64,000 bases of DNA, taken from assembly GCA_020746105.1 (NCBI GenBank), contig CM036622.1, positions 13,423,987-13,487,986 of the forward strand, in the 5' to 3' direction. The translations under genes and the position numbers were made by a program. Below, one piece after another: positions 25,800-38,341 of the stretch (position 1 is its first letter; every line of letters starts with the position of its first letter). Source of the DNA: Trogon surrucura. Its lineage: Eukaryota; Chordata; Aves; Trogoniformes; Trogonidae. The notes beneath the pieces were generated by a model. The model saw only the letters and a list, made by a program, of their open reading frames with translations, searched no databases and had not been told where the DNA came from.

Positions 25800-28700
25800 C
25801 TGAAACAATTAAACAAAAAACAAAACTAAAGTAATTGCCCCAAATAATCTGAAAATAATGGAGCAACAACCGCTTATGGCACCATGAAATGGGTAGGGCA
25901 TTCTCAGCATAGTTATAAGATCTAGAAAAATGCATAAAGACCTAATAGTACCAAGGAGAACATGACAAACTCAGCTTTTCAGTATTAGGCCATCATTTAG
26001 TATCATTTAGTAGCAGGGGAGAAGGAATCATGCATCAGATGAAAAGAATGCAAAAGAAAATCCATATTTGGTGCCTGAAGAACCGTGAAGCATATTTTCT
26101 GTCTGAAAAACCCATAACAGTTTAAGTACGTGGGAGGCAATTGTCCTTGTGCTTATAATTAGAGTCCAAATTTAGGGATTTCACTGCTTAATGCACACCC
26201 ACCCGCCTGTTATTCTTACCATGTTTTTTCATGTCACTTAATGGAGATGAATACTCTTTTCCCACCTCATATTTACATCAAGGCTATTTAATTTTTTTAG
26301 GCTGCTATAATAGGTTAAACGGCAGTCTCAACATCACTCTTCATCTCCCACTGGACAACGAATGTCATTATAAGACTGAGAATAGATGAAGGCATATTTA
26401 CATTCATAATGTCGTCGACTATAACATTTATGTAAATTATGATTTTACATTTGCAAATACCATAATTCTCAGTTTCAGTGAATACTTCACTACTCTTTCA
26501 TCATTAACTTCCTATGTACATCACATGGAGGGAAAACACCAATGGAAAAAGAAGCTAAGTGCTGCGATCAGAGAGGTGCAGATCTTCTGTAAAGGAAAAA
26601 ATGCTTTGTTTCTACATCAGTCTTACTCCTATTTAGACAGGGTGCTACAATATACCTCATTGCTCATTTGGAGTGCCTAAGACTCACAGAGGTTTGTAAG
26701 AAGTAACAAAAGACAAATTCACACTGATGGTTTACATTTTAACCCAACAAAAATCAAACAACTGTAATGCTGCTGAAGACAAAATTTTTCTGCATTTGTA
26801 TAAATAATATTTTTTCTATTCATTAAAAAAAATGGCACAGAAACACTATGGTAATTACAGAACTGCATGTAGACTTTGGGAACAGGTTTACAGATGTTAC
26901 ACAAGAACGAAAGACTCAAAAATGTCAATTTTTATCAACTAAGATACTGCTCCACTGAATGGATAGCATGATTTTTAAAGATCCTCAGAGTGGGAAATGA
27001 ACTTTTCAGTTAATAAGAATACTCACCTCTCATACCTATGTTAACACATATACTCTTAAACACACACTGTATATTTCTACATACACTTTGTGAGGATTTT
27101 TCTGTGATGGTCAGCTAAGTATTTCCTTTAGTTTTTTAACATGTAAATCTAACTCAAAAAAAATTATGCTTCCAGAATGAAAACCTGTCAAGTCAAATTC
27201 ACCCAAATATTTTGACTTATTTTGAAATGAGGAACTTTTCGTGTGTTTTGGTAACAGCTTAACATGACATTTTCAGACTGCAAATGCAAATATACCTAAT
27301 GAAACAGCTCTCAAACTACCACAGTCTCAGACACACATGTTGTTTTTAAAGAGGTGATTTTCTGATACCTGGGATCCACTATGTGAATGAAGAAATGTCA
27401 CTCATCTCAAGGAAGCAAAATTAGGCATGTCAGATGAGTCAGGTCAGTCCTGCGTATAATGAAATTGCTGCTTATATATGTCATTTTTCAAGTTACTCAA
27501 CATGTAATCGTGAGAAGACTCAACTTGAAATGCAAGGACTTTGCATACATTTGAAGAGAAACTCTTCAAAAGAACACTGACTCTTCTGGTCACTCTTACC
27601 TATGTGCCATGTAAGAGAAATTAATCTAAAAGGACTTCAAGTTTATGCTCCATTTTGGCAAGTGGAGAATGCATGGACTTGGATGATGACACAAACCATC
27701 AAACTGTCTCTTTCATTAAATGGAATTACTTGGAGCAATTTATTTTCTGTGTAAAGTACAAAATTAGCCAAGTTTCTGCTGAGTACCTGGCAAAAGAGAA
27801 GTCAGTAGGGCTATCACTACTGCATCAATTCAAATTACAGCTACCAAACAGGAATTTCTTCCTCCCCGCACCCTCCATGTATTGTGAAAAGGAACAGTTA
27901 TTTTATGGGACTTTTAACAGCCAAACCTTCATGGGTGTGGAAAAGACCTTCCCAAACTCACAGAGTTCATTTTTACAAGAAAAAGTGAAGTCCCTCTAAC
28001 ACTACTCCCTAATATTTGCTGCAGGGAAAATACTGAAACCTTAAAACATTAAACTAACCTCAACATTAATTACAAATATTAAAATAGTCACAGGAAACAA
28101 GATGCTGAGAGCTATTTGAACATCACTTAAGTCTTATTACAGCTTTTACCACAATTCTTCAAAGAAGCTTGCACACGTTCTTCTGTGTTTCAGGTTCCTG
28201 TATTTTAATTTTTTTCCCACTAATGATATATTAAAGAAAGCAATATATCAAAAAGAAAAAGATTTTGTATGAGAATGTGTTTGTATTTATGCCGGTCTAT
28301 TGCAAATCTTTGCTAAAAACTAAACATTAAACTAAACCCTGATTGTTTGCCCCGGAAAAGCTAAAACCCCATGCAGCTTTCATAACTATAGTTTTCATGC
28401 ACAAAAATAACCAGATTCATTCAACATTTAAAATTTGTGCATCAAAATGCGCTTAATATGTGAAATGAATCCAGATACACAATTCGTTGGTCACTGTTCA
28501 TCAAGAGCAAAATTTCACTCTAAACCATCTTCAACTGGAGTACTAACCCTTGATTAGGCATAAATAGATACTGATTCACAACTTACACATTTAGTCATTT
28601 ACCTTGCTTTTGCCAGAACTTACTTTTTACAAATAAAGGCCTTTTTTAAAGTTGTGAAGCCAAAATCCAACTCACACCATATGATTCTTCTTAAAAAAAA

Positions 28701-30705
28701 AAAGTCCCCCACCAAAACCACTCCACTAAACTACTGCTGAAGTAGTTATATTCGTACTGAGAAAACTCAGTAATAGCCTGAAAATTCAGAAAAGTGCTCC
28801 TGGGCTTGCTTTAAGTTAAATACCTTCCAAAGTCTAAGTCTCACTGACCAAAACATAAATAAGTACAATCTGTGCTTTCAAGAGTAATTTCTTCCTATGA
28901 GTTACTCAGGAAAGAAATACTGTTGCTTCTAGATCTTAAGTTCATTAAAATCACTTTCCTGTCAGATGGTATGAGTGTCTCCAAGCAAAAGTGTCTTGAT
29001 CTGCTTTTTCTTGTTACATTTTATGGGAAGAATACATTCACCTAAAACAAAGAGCATTTTCTTCCTTTTCTACCCTCAACCTCCCAGTTATGTGAGAGTA
29101 ACAATTTTTTCTTGGTTCCCGCTTGGATCCCACTGTACAGTATATTTCTGGGATTTTAAAATAGTCTAGATTAATATCCCAAGACAAAGTCTGAAACATT
29201 TATAATACAGACAAATTCTTGCAACTGATCTACAAATTCCTTGCAAGAAATGAGAAATATAGCAAGTTTCAAGATACATATAATCTTCGCATTGTGCTTT
29301 TATATGACCTCAATACTGCAGGGCATGCATGCTTCTGAACAACAACAGTAATAAAACAACAGTCGTCCATTTCTCCAAAATCTAGTTCAACCATTTATAT
29401 CAGAATCAATGCTTATCTAATTAATGCTTATTAGAAAAGATCTTACAGGATCAGACACATAACAGTGAGGAAACTACTGTAAAAGGTGGTGGCAAGATTT
29501 TAATCCTCATTTGAAAAGTGTAAAACTGTAAAAATATTATAATCTTGAAGAAAGTACTTAATATGAAGTCATGTAATGTACATCAATGCAACCTTGAATA
29601 CAACCACATGAAGTCGCTCAGAAAGTTCTGAATTTCATTTAAAGTTCCACATTAATTTATTCAAATATAATAGAGCACTGATAATAAAGAATAACTTCTG
29701 ACCATTGTCGTTCCTACTACCTTAAAGAAATGTTTGAAGTTATATTGTTAATATATGAGTTCATTGAATAAACAGCACTCAGCTATGTGTGGAGGGTCTT
29801 AAATTGGTAGGCAGTTGGTCATCACTGTCACTTTAATTTGGCTTTATTCATCTGCTTTCCATCTAATCACAAATGTTGGCCAGTCACAACAACAACAGAG
29901 AAACGCTGCTACTTGCATTGGAGATACAGTCCCTAAGACTGGACTCCAGTTGTACCTGGTATCATTCAGCATTATGTTCAGGCATTCAAATCAGCATAAC
30001 TTACGAGCAAAAAGCACTATAATTCCAGGACAAATTCTTAAGGAAGTTCACAGAAGCAAAGCATTCTGTAAGTCTGTTCCGGTTTGAACCGTAACCCGCA
30101 ACAAGTCCCACAGTACTTCCCAGGGAGGAAGTGAGGGAAATGAAAGAGAAACAAGGACAGCCATGAGAATTAGCATGGGGAAGCTGCAGCCAACTTTTTA
30201 GAACGTTTTTTTTTTTTTCCTTAAAACTTCACTGGAATATTATCAGAGCTCTGAACACACGAGAGACAACTGTGATGGTCACATCTATGGTAAGAAGATC
30301 ACTTCAAACATACCAAAATATCATTACCATCTTGTTTTTAAATATACATCACTGGCAACCCAACAGTTTCTACCCTTTACGGTTTTCTTCATCCAGAAAC
30401 ACTTAAGGCTGCCACTTTTAATCCTTTAAGAACAACTTCAACAAATTCTTCTTTAACAACTTCTGATTAGCATTTAGGATCCATTTAAGTTAGCAGTTAT
30501 TTCTTACTGAAAAAAGAAACAAACACCACCAACAAACCCACAAGACAAATAACAGTCTTCTGGCCAGGTTCAAGCAATACCACTTGTCACCACTATGATG
30601 CTACTGAAAAACTTTGAAGGCCATCAAAATGCAGAAGAGAGAGCAGATAATGAAACTCTGTAAGAGACAAAGGTGGTGACAACAAAGGCAAGAAGTTGCC
30701 GTCCT
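25800..30705. other. AT-rich noncoding stretch, no gene seen
   Basis: A 10-bp tandem duplicate (atcatttagt) lies near 25992-26013. A 114-codon plus-strand frame at 27655-27999 has no domain and no splice context. At about 30077 'gttccggtttgaaccgtaacccg' is an isolated CpG-bearing, weakly palindromic spot. Nothing else gene-like was found; if the minus-strand gene is real this would be intron. Confidence 0.55.
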
Positions 30706-30710
30706 CAAGT

Positions 30711-31047
30711 AGAATGACAGACTGGTTTGGGTTGGAAAGAACCTCTAAAGGTCACCTAGTGTGACCGCCTTGCCATGGGCAGGGACACCTTGCATTAGGG
30801 CAGGCCAAAGGCCCATCCAGCCTGGCCTTGAACACTTTCAGGGAGGGGGCATTCACAACTTCTCTGGGCAACCTGTACCGAAGTCTCACCATCCTTATTG
30901 TAAAGAAATTCTTCCTTATATGTCATCTAAATCTACTCTCTTTTAGCTTAAAATGGAAAGCCTAATTCCTTGCAGACCCTGGTAAAAAGTCTATCTCCAC
31001 CTTTCTTATAAGCCCCCTTTAAGTATTAAAAAGCAGCAGTAAAGTCT
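30711..31047 (-). mobile_element. CR1 LINE, 5'-truncated, minus strand
   Basis: Reading the plus strand, the CR1 3' end comes first ('actggtttgggttggaaagaacct'), then 'gccatgggcagggacacct', 'cctggccttgaacactttcaggg' and 'tctctgggcaacctgt'. It ends in 'tttcttataagccccctttaagta', the complement of the distal reverse-transcriptase coding region. The terminal octamer repeat is mostly eroded. Only the last part of ORF2 and the 3' UTR remain, with substitutions and stops. The 'ggtttgggttgg' tail marks a different subfamily from the 31.6-, 45.2- and 48.2-kb copies. Confidence 0.93.
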
Positions 31048-31640
31048 TCTGTAGTACTGAGATTTCCAACTAGCGAGGCTGGTTTCCTGGATAAAATAAA
31101 GGCAAACTATAAACCAGGCACCAAATATGATGAATAAAGCTCTGCCAGGCCTGGCTGGGCTCTGTCCAAGGCCAGCCCAGGCTTCAGAGCCACCCTGCCC
31201 AAAATGAGCTTCAGCAGGCGAATGGGGCAGCCTGTCAGGGAGCAGTGGATGAAGATCATCGCCAGAGGCAACGTGAACTAACAAGGATGTGAAGCAGTAC
31301 CCATTTTGTCAAGTGAGGACCAGCTACATAAAGTGGATAAATCCTGACATGTTACCAAGAGAGAAAAAAAGATGTCTGAGGAGGACAGGTTAATAACACA
31401 CAGCAGCACTACTCTTCCCCAGGAGAATCTAACAGCTACTGAAAATAAAGCTATGGGGATTACTAGTTTTGAGGTGATACTAGGTACCCTTCTGGGTAAC
31501 TGATATAACTTCTAGTGCTTTGCAAAATAACTCTTTTCCATCTGCCATGTCCTGCAAGTTTTGCTATGTTTAGAGTCCTCTCTCTCCAGTCGATCTCTGC
31601 AACACAGCCATAAATTAAACATAAGAATATGAAGAATATC
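31048..31640. other. Inter-CR1 spacer with small GC-rich island
   Basis: Positions about 31140-31285 are GC-rich and codon-like, with few stops in two plus frames (one contains MSFSRRMGQPVREQW). I recognise no gene. It has no clear start, acceptor or donor. It may be a fragment of a retrocopy or an old transposable element between two CR1 insertions. The rest is plain AT-rich spacer. Confidence 0.3.
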
Positions 31641-32366
31641 CCCATGTGCCACTACAGGTTGGGGACTGCCCTGCTGGAGAGCAGTGCAGGGGAAAGGGAC
31701 CTGGGGGTTCTAGTGGACAGCAGGATGACCATGAGCCAGCAATGTGCCCTCGTGGCCAAGAAGGTCAATGGCATCCTGGGGTGTATGACAAGGGGAGTAG
31801 TAAGTAGGTCGAAAGAGGTCCTCCTGCCCCTCTACTCTGCCCTGGTGAGGCCGCATCTGGAATATTGTGTCCAGTTCTGGGTCCCTCAGCTCAAGAAGGA
31901 CAGGGAACTGCTTGAGAGAGTCCAGCACAGAGCCACAGAGATGGTGAAGGGACTGGAGCATCTCCCTTATGAGGAAAGGCTGAAGCAGCTGGGTCTCTTC
32001 AGCTTGGAGAAGAGGAGGCTGAGGGGTGACCTCATTAATGTTTATAAATATGTCAAGGGGGAATGTCAGGAGGATGGAGCCAGGCTCTTTTCAGCGGCAT
32101 CCATTGACAGGACAAGGGGCAATGGGTGGAAGCTGGAACATAGGGGGTTCCATAAAAATATGAGGAAAAACTTTTTCACTGTGAGGGTGACCGAGCACTG
32201 GCACAGGCTGCCCAAGGAGGTTGTGGAGTCTCCTTCTTTGGAGACATTCAAAACCCGTCTGGACGCATTCCTGTGCGCTCTGCTATAGGTGGTCCTGTTC
32301 TGGCAGGGGGGTTGGACTAGATGATCTTTGGGGTCCCTTTCAACCTCTGACATTCTGTGATTCTGT
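31640..32366 (+). mobile_element. CR1 LINE 3' half with unbroken ORF2 tail
   Basis: The frame 31629-32288 (219 codons, stop TAG) is the C-terminal part of CR1 ORF2, downstream of the catalytic palm of the reverse transcriptase. Visible family motifs are [43 protein letters not shown] and the ending [11 protein letters not shown]. The endonuclease and the RT active-site motifs are missing, so it is not autonomous; the ATG at its start is not a real start. The 3' UTR follows, with 'gactagatgatctttgg' and two terminal repeats 'cattctgtg-attctgt'. Unlike the other copies it has no frameshift or stop, which suggests a relatively young insertion. It opposes the minus CR1 about 590 bp upstream. Confidence 0.95.
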
Positions 32367-35300
32367 AATATGCACATGGACCACCCACACTGTAAGAACA
32401 GCAACAACAAAAGGACTGCAACGAATGAATGTTGAGTTGTGGGTTTTTGTAAAGATTTAAAATGCTCTGCTCATACAGATGTGTGATGACCTCTATGAGC
32501 TGCGTTACAGTGTAAAAAATGGGTAATTTAGTTGCTCTACAAACCACCGATTATTGTATTTAAGAAAAGATGCCATCTGTAACATGACTGCAAGTCACCA
32601 GATAGTGTTTTATAGACTGATACAGAAGTTTATTTGAACTTAAAGGAAGTAACTGACAAATTATAAAATGCCACCTACTTGAGAGCCTGTAAGAAAACAC
32701 ATAAAATCAATTAAAGATTTCTTCTTAGAAAGTACTGCATTTCAAGTTATAGCCACTTTCTGCAGTATTTAATTATCTGAGATATTTCCTCTGAAAAATA
32801 CAGTTCATGTTTCTTGATGTTTCATAACCCAGTTTATAAAATGAAGACTTTAGAGCCAGGTTGCAAGACAAAAATTATCCACTATTACAGAGGATTTAAT
32901 AACGTCTTAAGTCAAAGGAACTATGTTTAAAGCTATATAATACTTCAGTTTCCTCATAAATAGTTTCAGTAGTAAAACTTGTTTGACCAGTTTTATTATT
33001 ATGTCAACATAAAAAAATCTGAAATGCAAGAAACTGGGAAGTCTTAAGTGAAACCAGTCTTCGAGAAGATTGGAATAATTTCAAGCAAGGAGAAATAAAG
33101 GAAAATAAGTAACTGGCATTAAAAAATATTTTGTCTTCAGATAAAGTATTGATCTTAAATATACGTTTAATAAATTAGTAAAAACAAGTAAAACACATGA
33201 AACTTTCCTGTCAAAAAATCTTAACATGACTTAATTCAAAATCTGAAAAATCTATGGCATACCAGTCCCAAAACAACAGCACTAAGCTTACTATGAAGCA
33301 AGCACATGGGTACATAATTTTAAAACAATTATATACATCTGAAATACTAGGGTTTCTCAGAAATGTCAATTGCAATGATCTTCTCTAAAGCAATATTCAA
33401 TGCTTTCCTTAAAGAAATTATATTTTCCTATTTTCCTAAGAAGAGCTGTGAGAGGCAAAATGGCCAAGGACAGAGGAGATTCAACGTTCAGCAAATGGGG
33501 GATGGGGAAAGAAACCAGGTGCATTTTGGCAGTCTATTTTAATCACAAAGACAGGGCAGGCAATTTCATTTTTCTTTTCTTGCCTTCTCATTTTCACCCT
33601 GCATCCAACCAGAAGTAGCAGACATACTGATTATATGAATACTACATTATTGCATGGGTAAGTAAAATCAAGGGATGAAATGGAAGGTAAGAGCAGCAGC
33701 CGCAGCTTCGAGTTTGCCGTCTCAAGTATCAAGACTTGCCTGTAGCCTGGTCTACCACTGAACAAGCATAATACCTACTCTGCAAATGAAAGAGATCTGG
33801 CAAGTTACATGGAAACGGCGGCTGCCTGAAGCTAAGCCTCTTCTTTGCTGGTCTGAATGCTGCCTCCAACACTTGGAGTGAGAGAGGAGGGAAGCACTAC
33901 GCTATCTACTGAATTTGGCTCACTCTGAACTCATATTGGGGTAGAAGCCAACTTTGTGAAAAGCCTTAATACTTAAAAAATACTTCCAGGCTTGTTCATG
34001 AGTGTATAAATCTTGTCTTATATTAAATGTGCATCGAACTAATCAGAACATTTAAAAGATGCTAAAGCCATTTTCAATGACAATTTTAACTAGTCCTTCA
34101 AAGATACATATTCTCTAGTAATAGTAAAAACCCTATTTATATCAGTTTTTCTAAGCAACAAAATAAAGACCTCCCCAACGTTACAGAGATCTGTACAAAG
34201 AGTTCATTGCAATTATTTTCCATGGCATTATCATGTCAGTTTTTAATTTCTCCAAGTTGGATGCAATGAAAAACTATCTTGATACAACCTTTAACAAGAG
34301 GTCTAAACACTGGAAAACGTTGAAATCATAATACAGAATAAGGCACCAAAAGCACAAGTCTTTACTTCTCAACTCTTTCCAACAGTTCCAAAATTCAGGC
34401 ACACATCCAGAAGAACTTTCTGCCCCACGTCTGGTCAGTAAAGAAATTGAGGTTAACCTTTAATTTTTAATGTCACCTGCAGCCAGTGACTGCTTTTTCT
34501 AATGCAAGTGACAGATAAACAGCAAAACACTCCCAAGATGATACACAAAGCACCACACACCATAAGTGCACTTTTATTTTTATACCAACTCAATTTCTCA
34601 AATGGATAACCAATGTTCCTACTAATTTACATTAAGAATTGAGTGAGGCATGAAAATTGTTCTGATGCATAGGCTCTAATGTACTGCATAGTGTTCTGTA
34701 CTTTACTGCAATGCTGGAAGAAAACTAACTATGCTTAAAAGGTACAGAAACTATACATACAAAAACACAAGCACATATATGTCTTACAAAATCACTTCAG
34801 AAAGGGTTTTAAATTATCCAGAGCAGTATGAAGCAAAAATAACTAATTGAAGTCACTGATGTAGATCAGTAAAAGCAAAAATTTCTTCCTATTAAAATGA
34901 ATTTCCTGACCTCTAATCTCTTGAACTGGTGTTTTTCTGTAGACCGATACTAGTACTCCACAAATACATTGCTAGGATTTTAACTTCCTAATTCCTTTAT
35001 ACGATTCAGTAGTATCACCTTAACATTTGCAAGGTAATTCCAAACTAAACAGAGGGAATATGGCAAATTGAGGTAATCTAATTAAACTATTTTAAGGCAA
35101 AACTGGCAAGTCTTTAACAGCAAACACTGTATCATTACTAAACGTTGCCATGTTGTTAATGTAAGGAGAAGTTCAAATTAGATAGCGAATTGGCCCTTCA
35201 GGTCAGGACTTATGAACGTATTATGGGAGAAGGCAAAGAAAAGCTCCCACTGACTCTCTGTTTCACAAGTTCTGCGGAAAGCAGACTTCAATACAGTTAT

Positions 35301-35578
35301 CTGTCACGTTTAAAACCAAACACTTCAGTTAATGTTTTCACTTGTCTTTTTAAATTTAACACAGTAAAGTGGGGAGACAAGCACCTATGTCTGTTAAACC
35401 ACCTATGCCTGTTAAACCTTTTACAGAAAGGGTATTTAAAATAATTTTTGGACAACTACAGGAAAGACATCACAAACATCATTTCCATGAATGCTAAATG
35501 TATAATTGTGACATTAATGAAAATGAGGCAAACGCATTTTTTTTGTCTAAAAAATAAAACATAGAAAAATTAACTCAC
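32367..35578. other. AT-rich noncoding stretch with one CpG-bearing patch
   Basis: At 33690-33850 there is a GC-richer block with CpG sites on a poor background. On the minus strand, CATTTGCAG, a 40-bp block and ACAG|GCAAGT (a GC-type donor) look exon-like, but it does not fit the phase of the 35579-35733 exon. An 18-bp tandem duplicate lies at 35382-35417. No gene is called. Confidence 0.5.
35382..35417. repeat. 18-bp tandem duplication
   Basis: CACCTATGTCTGTTAAAC is followed at once by the same unit with one T-to-C change. This is probably slippage. Confidence 0.85.
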
Positions 35579-35733
35579 ATAGCGGCAGGTGCTCAAACAC
35601 AAAGAAGACAGTTGTCCGTACAATGATATTCTCTGCACATTCAAGAGTCAAGTAGCGTTGGGATATGGCCTGGCCACCAGCAGCAACGTGGAAGCTGGAG
35701 CAGCAGTCTTGGTACCAGACTTCTGGAATTAAC
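35579..35733 (-). CDS. Coding exon, unrecognised protein (best exon in window)
   Basis: On the minus strand the acceptor CTTTATTCTCTGTCCAAAG ends at 35734 and the donor CTAT|GTGAGT follows 35579. The 155-bp exon has one base completing a codon, then 51 sense codons without a stop in that frame, then one base (phase 1). It is clearly GC-richer than its flanks and holds several CpG sites. Its residues look protein-like, for example PEVWYQDCCSSFHVAAGG, then a VRTTVFFVFEHLPL hydrophobic run. Its first base joins the preceding exon (38248-38341) as AA|G, lysine. The cysteine pair and hydrophobic end could suit an extracellular or membrane protein, but I do not recognise the family. A conserved noncoding element is the main alternative. 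Confidence 0.6.
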
Positions 35734-38247
35734 CTTTGGACAGAGAATAAAGATGTCTGATGAAAGAAATGCTAAAAACATCTTTAATTTTTAGTTTGAC
35801 TTAAGGGATTCAAGTGACATAAGGCACTGGATTTCTTTTGGAAATGTCCATGTAGCAAAAGTTAAGTGACTGAAACTAGTATTTTTTTTCCAAACCAAAT
35901 AAGTATTTCACACAATCATGTAATAAGGGAGATAGAAACAACATGCTAGGTAAGTCTAACATGGTTCAATTTATTTATTTTTATGACAATAATGGTAGAG
36001 AGACAACTTAAAAAACTTGCATATTATGAAGACATCTTCAGTACTCATCCTGAAATTTATATCAACATGCAATTCTTGGATTTTTTTCATCACTATTTTC
36101 AATCCCTCATTCCATGATTGAACTTCTCAAAACCATGTATTTTACAGATTCTGGTTACTTCATATTGTTATATGTATGTTCTAGAAAGTGGTTAATTCAT
36201 TATTTGTAAGACCAAAAAATGTCCAGGGTTCAACAGCACACTACAGCTGGTTATAAACACACAGAAATGTTTAAGGCTCTGTCTCTAAGTAAAATTTAAC
36301 AGATCAAATTCCAGCAATTGATCAGTCATCTATCTTTTATTAACTCTCTTTTAACTGTTTAAAAATTCACTTGTAAATCAAGAAAAAAACCTTTAAAAAA
36401 AAAATCTCGCTTCAAAACATGCTTATGCGGAACTTTTCAACTACGGTGAGATAATTAAACTCTGTTCACATAACAAAGGGATACACCGCTATTTTTAATT
36501 AATTTCTCCTATCAAAAATAGGCAAAGCTGATAGTGTTGGATTGGAAACAGCATCTTTCCTTTTTGAAAAACCAGCACTTTGTTTCTAAAGTGTTCCCAC
36601 CAGAAAACCTAAGAACCTAACCATCTAGACACACATGTAAAAGTCCTAGAAGACAAAGATTTTGCAGGTAAGTATGCAAATAGCTCCTGTAATCTGTCCA
36701 TTCTTTTCAAATGAAATTGCATTTATAAATAAACTACAAAAAAAATCCTCACTTTGAAGGAACAAATTTGGGGTTTTCTTTTTAAGAAATTAAATTAAAT
36801 AAAACTGCCTACACATTAGTATATTAAACAGTTCCAACTAAATAATAGTTTTGTTTGCTTTTTTTTTTTTTAATTTGGGATAGTATCCTAGTTGCAATAT
36901 ACTAGGTTATAAATGTATTTTTATTCTAGGGCATACTTTGAGTTATTAAGCGTGGCATTAAATTTTGTAACAAGATGTAATATATCTAATTCAAGAGGGC
37001 TTAGAGTATTCCTGTATTACTTATTAATATGTTAAGTGAATGTTTGGACAATTGATTTCAACTAGGTTTTGTGACTAAAACATGTGACAAAATACAATTT
37101 TCAAATTACATAGTCCATTTGTCATAACTACTGCTCTTTCTAATTTCTATAGGTGTTAACAAATTAAGCAAAAAAAGCTGCACTGACTAAACAAACAACA
37201 GTAGCCAATTCAGAATTTAAAAGCAACCATCAGCATCATTTATATACAGCCATTAGCAAAGTATCTTTACTGCTTTTCCTTGCTGTTCTGCTTTCCTATT
37301 TTCCTCCTGCTTTTTAGACCCTTCTTCCTGCATTTTCCCCTTAATCAAGCCAAAACCTGCAAATAAATAACAGTGAATATGTGTATTTGCAGAGGACTTA
37401 ATACAGAGGAACCATAGACTTATACTGAAGCAATAATGAATAAAAAGGGTATTGCTCAAGTATCACAAGTCAATTCAGTCACAGCTGGAACCAGTCAGTG
37501 ACTGGTTTGCTTAGAAAGATCAATATATTTAACATACTAATCCTGTAAGTTCTTACTGAAACAACAGAAACATCTCCAGCTGATGGCTTAAATGTTGTTT
37601 ATGTGGCAAAAGAAACAGAAAATATTACCCTATGTAAGTTCTGAAAACAGAAGTGATGACAATGTATTTCATATCAGTGCAGCATAATGATTTTCACATT
37701 ATTCATACAGTTATTATATTTGTTTGCAACAAGTTACACTGTAGAACAGTCTCTAACTCAGCATTGATGTTTTTCCAAGTTATGAGACAGAGTATGGAGA
37801 ATCGAAGAAGCAGGACTCCCCACTTAAACACTTGGATTAACTGAAATCAAACAGACTTACATGCAGAAATTGTATCAGTGGAAATGAAAAAAATGAAGAT
37901 CTAAGTTACTGAAATAATTTACAGAACAGAACACAGGATTTAGATTTCTAAAACTTGACACAAGATATAAAGATTATTTTTCTTGAAAAGTAAGAGAGCA
38001 AGTAACTTGACTACATGAATTAGAGAGTTCCAGTAAGTAGAAACAGGAAAGAAACTGCCTGTATTTTAACCAAGGTGACAACATCCTCATGTAGACTGCT
38101 CACTGAAGAATCCATATGAGACATTTCTAGAACCTACATGGGCACTACATAAACCAGTATCACGGCAAAGGCAGACCATCTGCTATGTTTCATGAATGAT
38201 AATCACATAAAAGAGTCTTCAAAATACCTATAAAGAGCTTTCCTTAC
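35734..38247. other. Intron-like AT-rich stretch between two exons
   Basis: Runs between the two best exon candidates. It includes a T-run at 36859-36871. A minus-strand block at 37260-37357 follows a strong acceptor (TTATTTATTTGCAG), but joined in phase after the 38248-38341 exon it hits a stop after four codons, so it is at best a poison exon or decoy. Nothing else is seen. Confidence 0.5.
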
Positions 38248-38341
38248 TTGTGTAGATCCTGCACACCCACATAGGATGGAGGAAAGCAAGAGTTCAGTAC
38301 CACGTCATATGCTAGTAGCAGGTTCTTAACAATGAGAGTTA
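38248..38341 (-). CDS. Coding exon, unrecognised protein
   Basis: On the minus strand a pyrimidine-rich tract (CTCCCTGATTCCTTCTTTC, 13-31 bases upstream) leads to AG at 38343-38342. The exon starts with TA (completing a phase-1 codon), runs 30 sense codons and ends with AA before GTAAGG at 38242-38247. Residues include VKNLLLAYDVVLN and PPSYVGVQDLH. Joined to the exon at 35579-35733 it restores a lysine codon and keeps the frame open for over 80 codons. Open frame, splice sites and matching phase together make this more likely than chance. Each alone would be weak in AT-rich DNA. No known family was recognised. Confidence 0.55.

Noticed and set aside
27655-27999. 114-codon plus-strand frame
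   Set aside because: Low GC, no splice sites at its ends, no recognisable domain.
31629-32288. 219-codon open frame as a host gene
   Set aside because: Its residues are those of the CR1 ORF2 C-terminus and it is followed by a CR1 3' UTR and tail.
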